From Prevotella sp. UBA4376 (GTDB lineage Bacteria > Bacteroidota > Bacteroidia > Bacteroidales > Bacteroidaceae): a DNA stretch of 18,520 nucleotides. A model generated the notes under the pieces. The model did not search any database. It was not told the origin of the DNA and saw nothing but the letters and a program-made list of their open reading frames with translations. The stretch lies in the NCBI GenBank assembly GCA_002391185.1, contig DGRY01000067.1:35047-53566 (forward strand), in the 5' to 3' direction. A program made the position numbers and the translations under genes. Of the stretch, positions 7,867-15,062 are shown piece by piece. Each line of letters starts with the position of its first letter. The stretch's first letter is position 1.

Positions 7867-9027
7867 ATGAAAGGTAATTTTCCTGTAGAAAAGTTTCAAA
7901 ACATAGAGACTCCATTCTACTACTACGATACAGATTTGCTTCGTCAGACACTAAAGACAATAAATGCAGAGGCTGGCAAGCACGAGAACTTTATCGTTCA
8001 CTATGCTATCAAGGCAAATGCCAACCCCAAGGTGCTTAATATCATCAATCAGGCAGGATTGGGTGCAGATTGCGTAAGTGGCGGAGAGGTTCAGCGTTCC
8101 CTGGAATCAGGTTTCCCAGCAGAACGAATCGTTTTCGCAGGTGTAGGCAAAGCAGATTGGGAAATAAATCTTGCACTTGATGCAGATATATTCTGCTTTA
8201 ATGTTGAAAGCATCCCAGAGTTGGAGGTTATCAACGAACTTGCAGGCAAAAAGGGTAAAAAAGCCAATGTGGCATTCCGCATAAACCCAGATGTTGGTGC
8301 TCACACACATGCCAACATCACAACAGGTTTGGCAGAAAACAAATTCGGCATCTCTTTGCAAGATATAGACAAAGTGATAGAAATAGCTCAAGGAATGGAG
8401 AATATCACTTTTGTAGGATTGCATTTTCACATTGGTAGTCAGATACTTGACATGGGTGACTTCGAGGCTCTATGCAACCGCATTAATGACTTACAAGACA
8501 CCTTTGAGCGCAAGCATATACGTATTGAAAACATCAATGTTGGTGGAGGATTAGGCATAAGCTATGATCATCCTAACCGATTGCCTATCCCCAATTTCAA
8601 GGAGTATTTTGAAACCTATGCACATCATTTGAAATTGCGTCCTTGGCAAAAGCTGCATTTTGAGTTAGGACGTGCCGTAGTGGCTCAGATGGGTACACTC
8701 GTCACACGCTGTCTCTATGTAAAGCAAGGTAATCACAAACAGTTTGCTATCGTTGATGCGGGTATGAGCGACCTTATTCGTCCTGCTCTTTATCAGGCAT
8801 TCCACAAGATAGAGAACATTTCAAGCGATGAGCCAGCAGCAACATACGATGTTGTAGGTCCTATCTGCGAGTCGAGCGATGTTTTTGCAAAAGCAATAGA
8901 CCTTAACAAGACGAAGCGTGGAGACCTTATAGCTATTCGTTCTGCAGGAGCCTATGGAGAAATTATGGCAAGCCAATACAACTGTCGCAGGCTGCCCATA
9001 GGATACATTAAGGAAGAGTTGCGTTAA
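7867..9027 (+). CDS. lysA: Diaminopimelate decarboxylase
   Basis: PLP enzyme converting meso-diaminopimelate to L-lysine, the last step of the pathway opened by the preceding aspartokinase. It is a fold-type III alanine-racemase-like barrel: K49 in HYAIKANANP is the expected PLP lysine, followed by HIGSQ, the NVGGGLG phosphate-binding stretch, CESSDVF with the active-site cysteine, and AYGEIMASQYN near the C-terminus. Length 386 fits the shorter Bacteroidetes LysA proteins. The start is the ATG after a short spacer; the next gene starts 32 nt downstream on the same strand. Confidence 0.93.
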   Translation: MKGNFPVEKFQNIETPFYYYDTDLLRQTLKTINAEAGKHENFIVHYAIKANANPKVLNIINQAGLGADCVSGGEVQRSLESGFPAERIVFAGVGKADWEINLALDADIFCFNVESIPELEVINELAGKKGKKANVAFRINPDVGAHTHANITTGLAENKFGISLQDIDKVIEIAQGMENITFVGLHFHIGSQILDMGDFEALCNRINDLQDTFERKHIRIENINVGGGLGISYDHPNRLPIPNFKEYFETYAHHLKLRPWQKLHFELGRAVVAQMGTLVTRCLYVKQGNHKQFAIVDAGMSDLIRPALYQAFHKIENISSDEPAATYDVVGPICESSDVFAKAIDLNKTKRGDLIAIRSAGAYGEIMASQYNCRRLPIGYIKEELR

Positions 9028-9059
9028 GCAGCCCTTCCTTCAACTATTGTAACGAGAAA

Positions 9060-10220
9060 ATGATTATTGATAATTTAAGTATTATAATCGCAACAACACT
9101 TGTTGTACTGGCTATTCTATCAGTACTAACAAGTCCATTAATCAAGGCTCACAAAGCTTTGAGTGACAATTCATTTGATGATGATATCAAGAATCAAGAA
9201 ACCGAATCAAAGACATCATCACCAAACATAAGCATTATCATTCCAGCTCACGACAATAGTTACGAGTTGGAACACAATCTGCCTTCTTTTCTGTCACAGC
9301 AATATGATGCCAACTACAAGGTTATTGTTGTTGCAGACAAAGGCGACACCGAAACCGAGGATTTGCTTAAGCGTATGGCTTCTCCTCACTTATACTCCAC
9401 ATATCTCCCATTGTCGTCGCGCTATATGAGCCGTACCAAACTGGCAATAACCATTGGTATAAAAGCTGCTGAAACAGAATGGGTAATTGTGTGCAGTCCA
9501 TATTGCAAACCTATCGACAACAACTGGCTAAAGAGTGTAGCCTTACAACTTGGAGACGAAAACCTTGCCATGGGATATGTGAAGATGGACGAAAACAATA
9601 AGGCTTACCGCCGCTTTGAACATATCTTCATGGGACACATCATGTTCAACAGTGCCTTGAAACAAAAAGCCTGGGGAACCAATATGTCATTTGTTGCCAT
9701 TCGCAAGAGTATTTTTATAGAGAACAATGGCTTCTTAGGAAACCTTCAGTTAATACGTGGAGAATATGATTTCTTAGTTAACAAATATGGTTCTTCAACA
9801 AAAGCCATACTCTCACCATCTACATGGCTACTTGAGGAAGAACTTAGCGACAGAGAATGGAAAAACCGTCATAGCTATTTCCAGGCATCAAGACAATTAT
9901 TGCATAACATAGCAACATCAAGAATAAAACTGTTCTTCTATCATCTACTGCTTCACACCACCCTACTCGCTCCCATTGCAGCAGGATGTATAGCAGGAAT
10001 GATGCACAATTGGATAGTGTTAGGAGCAGCAGGTGTTGCTCTATTGACAAACATAATAGCACACACCTGTTTGGCAGCACGTGAAATTCATCGTGTTGAT
10101 GAAGAGATATCCACACCAATGCTCTACTTATATCAGCTAAGTCTTCTATGGCATAGTATAGGTTATCGCATTCATTATCTCATGGCAGACAAAACCGATT
10201 TTACAAGTCATAAACTGTAA
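9060..10220 (+). CDS. Membrane glycosyltransferase family 2-like protein, DxD motif not seen
   Basis: Residues about 7-28 form an N-terminal membrane anchor. A GT2-type domain follows (NISIIIPAHD at 56-65, then VIVVADKGDTE), and about 295-335 and 355-375 are C-terminal hydrophobic segments. Conserved GT2 landmarks include the acceptor-region WGTNMSFVAIRK and a following EYDFLV. Where family members normally carry the metal-binding DxD (as in DADC.P), this protein reads CSPYCKP (145-151), so both acidic residues are absent. It may use another residue, or may no longer be catalytic. It is 5 nt upstream of an unrecognised gene with a possible GT-B-like N-terminus, so the two are probably co-translated. 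The substrate is unknown. Confidence 0.75.
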   Translation: MIIDNLSIIIATTLVVLAILSVLTSPLIKAHKALSDNSFDDDIKNQETESKTSSPNISIIIPAHDNSYELEHNLPSFLSQQYDANYKVIVVADKGDTETEDLLKRMASPHLYSTYLPLSSRYMSRTKLAITIGIKAAETEWVIVCSPYCKPIDNNWLKSVALQLGDENLAMGYVKMDENNKAYRRFEHIFMGHIMFNSALKQKAWGTNMSFVAIRKSIFIENNGFLGNLQLIRGEYDFLVNKYGSSTKAILSPSTWLLEEELSDREWKNRHSYFQASRQLLHNIATSRIKLFFYHLLLHTTLLAPIAAGCIAGMMHNWIVLGAAGVALLTNIIAHTCLAAREIHRVDEEISTPMLYLYQLSLLWHSIGYRIHYLMADKTDFTSHKL

Positions 10221-10225
10221 CAACA

Positions 10226-10996
10226 ATGAAAATTAGATTCTTTATCTCAACTCCCAATGATTTTGTAGAACTGTTACAACAACAGCTCGAAGAAGCTGGG
10301 CACACTGTTGTATATGAGGGCAGCGACGTTGACTTGATACATATTCTTGGCGCCCCCACCTACAGAGCTAAGAAAATGTTGGGAGGAGCACGCACACGAC
10401 TCATCCCTGTTGTCTGGTCGCCTATGCGAACTGTCAACAAATGGATGCTTCAGCATGCTACAGCAGTTCATGTGTGGGGGCTACACGAACAGGAGCTATT
10501 ACAGAAACTTGCCAAGAACGCAACGGTTTTTCTGATAAAGAATCCCATTATCACCAATGATATTACAAATAAAGGACTACTTGCTGGCATAACACAGTTA
10601 TACAAAAGCATATTGGAGAAACACGATACTCAGATGCGAGCAGACATAGAGAGCCGCATCACCAAAATGGGCGAAACAGAAGAGACTCTTCATAAGGTGC
10701 TATTTGAATTTCTGTATATGCGATATCTATTCCAACGTCACGCAATACCTGTAGATGAACTGAGGAATATGCGCAATCTCATGACAGCAAGCAATTATAA
10801 CGAGGATGAAATGAGCAGTATTCTCAAAAAACTGAAACTGCACGATTTCATTGCATCACTCGAAACAGTTATGGAAGAAGAAGCTTCTCTTACAGAAGGT
10901 TTCGAACCTGTTACATCCCTTGACAACCATTTAACAAAGAAAATAAGAAAAATAATAATAAAAGAATACAGCAACAATGAAAATCCTACAACCTAA
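10226..10996 (+). CDS. Unrecognised protein, possible GT-B-like N-terminal half
   Basis: I do not recognise this 256-residue protein as a named family. The first 110 residues alternate strand-like and helix-like stretches (MKIRFFISTP, DVDLIHILGAP, RLIPVVWSPM, ATAVHVWG, VFLIKNPI) in an order reminiscent of the N-terminal Rossmann half of GT4 glycosyltransferases. The sugar-nucleotide-binding C-terminal half is missing. Residues 120-256 look helical and charged, without membrane segments. The gene follows the GT2-like gene by 5 nt and overlaps thyX by 20 nt, so it is embedded in a tight three-gene unit. A role in a glycan or envelope complex is only suggested by its neighbour. Confidence 0.65.
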   Translation: MKIRFFISTPNDFVELLQQQLEEAGHTVVYEGSDVDLIHILGAPTYRAKKMLGGARTRLIPVVWSPMRTVNKWMLQHATAVHVWGLHEQELLQKLAKNATVFLIKNPIITNDITNKGLLAGITQLYKSILEKHDTQMRADIESRITKMGETEETLHKVLFEFLYMRYLFQRHAIPVDELRNMRNLMTASNYNEDEMSSILKKLKLHDFIASLETVMEEEASLTEGFEPVTSLDNHLTKKIRKIIIKEYSNNENPTT

Positions 10997-11861
10997 GTTT
11001 GAAATTTGGGCACAGCCCGATGGTCTTGATGCCGTGTATAAGCAGATTGAGCGTGCAGGACGCGTATGTTATAAAAGTGAGCAGAACACCACAGAAACAT
11101 CAGCCCGTCCCTTTGTAGAGAGAATGATTGCTTCTGAACACTTTGCCATGCTTGAACATGGAACTGTTTATCTGCACTCTACAGATTCAGCTTTAACAGA
11201 TCGCTATGATAGAAACCGTTTCTCTCACGTGAATCGTAAAGGAACTGAAGCTTTCATCACCACTAACATGCGTGTGCTTGCAGAAAACAAATGGCTTGAT
11301 GATTTGAAGTTTATAAGTTCTTATACTCCTGATTTTGAACGCAGAATAACTGTTCACTTCACAACACAGGTTGGCGTTACACGTGAATACAATCGTCATC
11401 GTGCCAACTCTATGGCAGAACAGTCAACAAGATACTGCAACTACAGTAAGGATAAGTTTGGTGGTGAAATAAGCATCAATATGCCAACATGGATTGCAGC
11501 CGAAGAGGATGTGAATAAAGTGGACGAGGCATCACGCAACACACTTGTTACATTATGCCAGCAGCTAATCTCAAACACCGATAAAGACTGGACAGCCATT
11601 GACAACTGGCTATTTGCCAATCTTGCTGCCGAAACAGCCTACCTGAATATGATAGCTATGGGTCACAAACCACAGGAGGCACGAGTTGTATTGCCACTTG
11701 ACATCAATACCGAACTTGTTCACACTGGCTTGGTTAAAGACTGGAAACACTTCTTCGACCTTCGCGCTTTGGGTACAACAGGTGCTCCTCATCCTGATGC
11801 AAAAGTATTGGCACTTCCTCTCATGGAAGAATTTAAAAAACTCGGATACGTAAAGAGTTAG
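10977..11861 (+). CDS. thyX: Flavin-dependent thymidylate synthase
   Basis: Makes dTMP from dUMP using methylenetetrahydrofolate, FAD and NADPH. The ThyX signature RHRX7S is exact: R140-H141-R142 to S150, followed by TRY. Downstream YLNMIAMGHKPQEARVVLP is also typical, with the Arg that contacts dUMP. Length 294 is at the long end for ThyX. The start at 10977 lies inside the preceding gene (20-nt overlap) and gives the expected MKILQPKFEI beginning. The stop TAG is itself part of the first heptamer of the downstream array. No thyA is visible in this window. Confidence 0.95.
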   Translation: MKILQPKFEIWAQPDGLDAVYKQIERAGRVCYKSEQNTTETSARPFVERMIASEHFAMLEHGTVYLHSTDSALTDRYDRNRFSHVNRKGTEAFITTNMRVLAENKWLDDLKFISSYTPDFERRITVHFTTQVGVTREYNRHRANSMAEQSTRYCNYSKDKFGGEISINMPTWIAAEEDVNKVDEASRNTLVTLCQQLISNTDKDWTAIDNWLFANLAAETAYLNMIAMGHKPQEARVVLPLDINTELVHTGLVKDWKHFFDLRALGTTGAPHPDAKVLALPLMEEFKKLGYVKS

Positions 11862-11917
11862 AAGTTAGAAGTTAGAAGTTAGGAGTTAGGAGTTAGGAGT
11901 TAGGAGTTAAAAGTTAG
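11855..11917 (+). repeat. Heptamer array (nine units) beginning at the thyX stop
   Basis: Nine uninterrupted 7-nt units of (G/A)AGTTA(G/A), phased GAGTTAG, AAGTTAG x3, GAGTTAG x3, GAGTTAA, AAGTTAG. The first unit contains the thyX stop codon at 11859-11861. Because 7 is coprime to 3, the TAG on this strand and the TAA on the other recur in every frame. Confidence 0.9.
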
Positions 11918-11935
11918 CGCAAGCGCTTTGCGCTA
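11915..11935. repeat. GC-rich palindrome at the end of the thyX array
   Basis: TAGCGCAA (11915-11922) and TTGCGCTA (11928-11935) form a perfect 8-bp stem with a 5-nt loop GCGCT. It has no T-run of its own and lies 20 nt before the main terminator. It could stabilise 3' ends or assist termination. Confidence 0.55.
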
Positions 11936-11955
11936 TGCTAAATGATAAACGATAA

Positions 11956-11991
11956 AAAAGCCTCTTGCAAAATTTTCTGCAAGAGGCTTTT
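11956..11991. terminator. Bidirectional intrinsic terminator between thyX and rnfA
   Basis: A perfect 14-bp inverted repeat AAAAGCCTCTTGCA (11956-11969) and TGCAAGAGGCTTTT (11978-11991) encloses an 8-nt loop. The A-run before and the T-run after make it work on both strands, as expected between two convergent operons. Confidence 0.9.
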
Positions 11992-12016
11992 AAAACTTCT
12001 TTAGCGGCGAAGCCTA

Positions 12017-12072
12017 CTAACTCCTAACTACTAACTCCTAACTCCTAACTACTAACTACTAATTCGTAATTC
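12017..12072 (-). repeat. Heptamer array running from the rnfA 3' end
   Basis: Eight 7-nt units. Read on the minus strand they are GAATTAC, GAATTAG, TAGTTAG x2, GAGTTAG x2, TAGTTAG, GAGTTAG. The first unit is coding and the second contains the rnfA TAG stop (12059-12061). The motif is that of the thyX array in inverted orientation across the terminator. Confidence 0.88.
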
Positions 12073-12664
12073 CAAATATCGCTCCCAAACCACTCTGCAA
12101 ACCACTGAATCCCATAAAGGCAAGTGCCAGAAGACCAGCCGAAACAAGAACAATACTCATGCCTTGCATCCCTTTAGGAATTTTCACAAGCTCCTGCTGC
12201 TCTCTAATACCAGCAAACAACACCAGTGAAAGAGCAAAACCAATAGCTGTAGAAAAGGCATACACTACACTCTGCAACAGATTATAGTCTTTCTGGATAA
12301 CAAGAATAGCAACACCAAGCACAGCACAGTTGGTGGTTATAAGAGGAAGGAATATTCCTAATGCCTGATAAAGACTTGGCGACACCTTCTTCAACACTAT
12401 CTCTACCATTTGCACCAATGCCGCTATGACAAGAATAAAAGCCAGCGTCTGCAGATATTGCAATCCGAAAGGTTCAAGAACAAGTTTCTGAACGAGCCAT
12501 GTTACGATAGTGGCAAGTGTGAGTACAAAGGTTACAGCAGCACCCATACCAAGAGCTGTATCTATCTTCTTTGAAACACCAAGGAAAGGACATATTCCAA
12601 GGAATTGTGACAACACAATGTTGTTCACGAAAATTGCTGTGATAAATATAAGTATATATTCCAT
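12059..12664 (-). CDS. rnfA: Rnf electron transport complex subunit A
   Basis: Integral membrane subunit of the ion-translocating ferredoxin:NAD+ oxidoreductase. It has about six hydrophobic helices and the family opening MEYILIFITAIFVNNIVLSQ followed by FLGICPFLG; in RnfA/RnfE pairs these inverted-topology proteins cradle an Fe-S centre between conserved cysteines. The 201-residue start at 12664 is preferred over an in-frame ATG at 12700 because it leaves a 4-nt gap after the rnfE stop and matches the conserved N-terminus. It is last in the operon. The final codons and stop are the first units of a heptamer array. Confidence 0.94.
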   Translation of the reverse strand: MEYILIFITAIFVNNIVLSQFLGICPFLGVSKKIDTALGMGAAVTFVLTLATIVTWLVQKLVLEPFGLQYLQTLAFILVIAALVQMVEIVLKKVSPSLYQALGIFLPLITTNCAVLGVAILVIQKDYNLLQSVVYAFSTAIGFALSLVLFAGIREQQELVKIPKGMQGMSIVLVSAGLLALAFMGFSGLQSGLGAIFGITN

Positions 12665-12668
12665 AACG

Positions 12669-13253
12669 TTAGCTTCTAACCTTATTAATAATTGCAACAA
12701 GATAACCTAAAGTGATAAATGCTCCAGGAGGCAACACGAAAAGAAGGATATTGCATGTTTCTGGCAAAAGTGTGACCCCAAAGATACTGCCAGCACCTAA
12801 CAATTCACGAGCCACACCAAGGATGGTGAGTCCCAATGTGAATCCCAATCCTATTCCTATACCATCAAAAACACTTGCCACAGGAGTGTTCTTGCAAGCA
12901 AAACTTTCGGCACGTCCAAGGATGATACAGTTTACAACAATAAGAGGAATATATATTCCCAAAGCCTTGTTGATGCTATCAGGAGCATAAGCCGACATCA
13001 CCATCTGAAGAATGGTAACAAATGCTGCTATAACAACAATAAACACAGGAATACGCACCTTATCAGGAGTGATACTCTTGATACACGAAATAACAAAATT
13101 GGTACAGATGAGTACTGCCATGGTAGCAAGCCCCATCGACAAACCATTGACAGCCGATGTTGTTGTTGCCAATGTAGGACACATACCAAGGAAAAGCACA
13201 AAAACAGGATTTTCCTTAACCAGTCCGTTTATTAATATCTTGATATTCTTCAT
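12669..13253 (-). CDS. rnfE: Rnf electron transport complex subunit E
   Basis: Membrane subunit paired with RnfA in the Rnf complex, with about six transmembrane helices over 194 residues. The conserved opening KENPVFVLFLGMCPTLATTT and the internal cysteine in IVVNCIILGRAE match the RnfE/NqrD family. The start ATG (13253) sits 4 nt after the last mini-ORF stop of the 24-nt array that separates it from rnfG, and rnfA follows with a 4-nt gap. No other translation signal is visible upstream apart from the array. Confidence 0.94.
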   Translation of the reverse strand: MKNIKILINGLVKENPVFVLFLGMCPTLATTTSAVNGLSMGLATMAVLICTNFVISCIKSITPDKVRIPVFIVVIAAFVTILQMVMSAYAPDSINKALGIYIPLIVVNCIILGRAESFACKNTPVASVFDGIGIGLGFTLGLTILGVARELLGAGSIFGVTLLPETCNILLFVLPPGAFITLGYLVAIINKVRS

Positions 13254-13256
13254 CGC

Positions 13257-13395
13257 TTCAATTTTTCAATACTTCCATATTTCAATTTTTCAATACTTCC
13301 ATATTTCAATCTTTCAATACTTCCATATTTCAATTTTTCAATACTTCCATATTTCAATCTTTCAATACTTCCATATTTCAATTTTTCAATACTTC
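13257..13395 (-). repeat. 24-nt tandem array between rnfG and rnfE
   Basis: Five full 24-nt units (13257-13280, 13281-13304, 13305-13328, 13329-13352, 13353-13376) and a 19-nt sixth that is the 3' end of rnfG. Two units (13305 and 13353) carry one base change. On the minus strand each full unit reads ATG, EVLKN or EVLKD codons, TGA, then 3 nt, copying the last five codons and stop of rnfG. The array fills the whole rnfG-rnfE gap. Confidence 0.92.
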
Positions 13396-13965
13396 ATAAG
13401 CCTGATTAATAGCTTTTAGGAATGCACGTGATGTTATTGTACTTGCTGTAATGGCATCTACAGCATTGCCATTCTTGTCATCCTTCGATACATGAAGGTC
13501 GCCATCCTTAGGATTCTTTCCTATAACACTACCCTTTCCTTCTGCCTGAAACCAGCTATCAGCCTTAGCACCAAGACCAGGAGTTTCTGCATGTTCCAGA
13601 ATAGTGTATCCAAGAATTTGTCCCTCAGGATTGAAACCAACCAGCACCTTCAGATTACCTCCAAAACCATTTGTAGTGCTCTCTACAGCTGCTCCCAACA
13701 ACTTACCATTCTTATCAGTACAGTTATGAATGGTGAAGATTAACTCCTTACCATTAACAACAGTTTTTTCCTCTATAGGTTCAGCAACCTTTAGTTCACT
13801 GTTGTTCATAACCTTCTTTATACCAACAGCTAATGTGTTTTGAGCCTTCTGTGCAATAGGTCCTTCTGTAAGATGGTTAACAAATGCCAGAAGTGCGCCT
13901 ATAACAACAGCAACCCCCACCAGCACAATAACCATGTTCTTAAATGACGATTCTAATTTCTTCAT
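13378..13965 (-). CDS. rnfG: Rnf electron transport complex subunit G (FMN-binding)
   Basis: Carries covalently bound FMN and passes electrons within the Rnf complex; anchored by one N-terminal helix (about residues 10-30) with the rest outside the membrane. The FMN domain includes NGFGGNLKVLVGF, EHAETPGLGAK, and the C-terminal flavinylation region DAITASTITS (170-179). Known RnfG/NqrC proteins usually read SGAT; here it is TAST with T176 at the acceptor position, probably a lineage variant. Length 195 is normal. The start lies 4 nt after the rnfD stop. The last five codons and stop seed the 24-nt array downstream. Confidence 0.92.
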   Translation of the reverse strand: MKKLESSFKNMVIVLVGVAVVIGALLAFVNHLTEGPIAQKAQNTLAVGIKKVMNNSELKVAEPIEEKTVVNGKELIFTIHNCTDKNGKLLGAAVESTTNGFGGNLKVLVGFNPEGQILGYTILEHAETPGLGAKADSWFQAEGKGSVIGKNPKDGDLHVSKDDKNGNAVDAITASTITSRAFLKAINQAYEVLKN

Positions 13966-13969
13966 GTCA

Positions 13970-14962
13970 CTATTTCTTTTTTATGCCGAAGCGTGTTGGT
14001 TTAACATAATGATTAATGAGAGGTGTAAACGCATTCATGATGAGAATGGCAAAACTCATTCCTTCAGGATAGCTACCCCAGTTGCGAATAACAACAGTAA
14101 GGAATCCAATGGCTACACCATAAATCAACATTCCCTTATGAGTCATTGGACTTGTAACATAATCTGTTGCCATAAAGATAGCACCAAGCATCAAACCACC
14201 AGAAAGAATCTCTGTAAAAGGATCGGCATATACAGGATTGGCAAGATGCAATAATGCAGTAAAGACAAATACCGTACCTATTATAGAAACAGGAATGTGC
14301 CATGTGATGATCTTTTTCCAGAGCATATAGACTAATCCAACAATAAGAGCCAACGCACATATTTCGCCTATTGCACCAACACCTGTCTGAGGATTCAGTC
14401 CTATCAAAAGATGGGTAGCATCAGGAAGTTTGTCGAGCAATGAGGCATCACCTGTCTTTATTGCCTCCTTCATTACAGCCAAAGGTGTGGCACCAGTTTG
14501 TGCATCAAGATAACTTGACAGCTGACCAGCAAGAGGCCATGATGTCATCTGTGCAGGAAAAGAAACCAATAGGAAACAACGCCCCACAAGAGCAGGATTA
14601 AGGAAGTTATTACCTAATCCACCAAAGGTCATCTTGCCAATACCTATTGCTACAAGCGCACCAATAAGCACTATCCATACAGGAAGATTCGATGGCAGGT
14701 TCATTCCCAACAGAATACCAGTTATGATGGCAGAGCCATCATGCAGTGAAGGTTCCTGTTTCAACATATATTTTGTTATTGCCCATTCAAAGAACAGACA
14801 AGCAGCCACACTCGACAGCATTACTACAGCAGCCCCCAATCCAAAGAAATACAATGACACGATAATGGCAGGAACAAGAGCCAATATCACACCATACATA
14901 TTCTTCTCAACAGACTCATTACCATGGGCATGTGGCGAAAGAGAAACAATTAGTTTTCCCAT
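13970..14962 (-). CDS. rnfD: Rnf electron transport complex subunit D
   Basis: Polytopic membrane subunit (330 residues, roughly 8-10 hydrophobic segments) related to NqrB, with covalently attached FMN and a role in ion translocation. The flavinylation motif is intact: TGATP at 156-160, with T159 the expected acceptor. NNFLNPALVGRCF and GGLMLGAIFMATDYVTSP are also characteristic. The gene is separated from rnfC by a 100-nt low-complexity gap but from rnfG by only 4 nt. Confidence 0.95.
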   Translation of the reverse strand: MGKLIVSLSPHAHGNESVEKNMYGVILALVPAIIVSLYFFGLGAAVVMLSSVAACLFFEWAITKYMLKQEPSLHDGSAIITGILLGMNLPSNLPVWIVLIGALVAIGIGKMTFGGLGNNFLNPALVGRCFLLVSFPAQMTSWPLAGQLSSYLDAQTGATPLAVMKEAIKTGDASLLDKLPDATHLLIGLNPQTGVGAIGEICALALIVGLVYMLWKKIITWHIPVSIIGTVFVFTALLHLANPVYADPFTEILSGGLMLGAIFMATDYVTSPMTHKGMLIYGVAIGFLTVVIRNWGSYPEGMSFAILIMNAFTPLINHYVKPTRFGIKKK

Positions 14963-14994
14963 TTTATTTATATTCTTTGTTTACTACTATTTGA

Positions 14995-15062
14995 TTGATG
15001 AGTTTTAATCTATAAATTTATAAAGTATAAACCATAAACTACAAACTCATAAACTATTAACC
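14995..15062 (-). repeat. Degenerate heptamer-like array between rnfC and rnfD
   Basis: On the minus strand, immediately after the rnfC TGA, the sequence runs through diverged words of about 7 nt: GTTAATA, GTTTATGA, GTTTGTA, GTTTATG, GTTTATA, CTTTATA, AATTTATA. It is less regular than the other arrays. The remaining 30 nt to rnfD is AT-rich and shows no consensus promoter. Confidence 0.6.

Noticed and set aside
9010..9040. Hairpin AAGGAAG...CTTCCTT at the lysA 3' end as a terminator
   Set aside because: The loop is 17 nt, the stem partly coding, no T-run follows, and the next gene starts 20 nt later, so read-through is expected.
11855..11917. Telomere-like or G-quadruplex repeat (TTAGGAG resembles TTAGGG)
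   Set aside because: Units contain at most two adjacent guanines and several have none, so a stable quadruplex is unlikely; the location is between ordinary genes.
12665..12700. Upstream in-frame ATG adding 12 residues to RnfA
   Set aside because: It lies inside rnfE and precedes the conserved RnfA N-terminus; the start at 12664 gives a normal length and spacing.
13257..13395. CRISPR array
   Set aside because: Units are contiguous and nearly identical, with no unique spacers, and no cas genes are present; the same holds for the other arrays.
13012..13419. Plus-strand open frame with a repeated HISIFQYF peptide
   Set aside because: It is antisense to rnfE and the 24-nt array; the repeat peptide follows mechanically from a period divisible by three.
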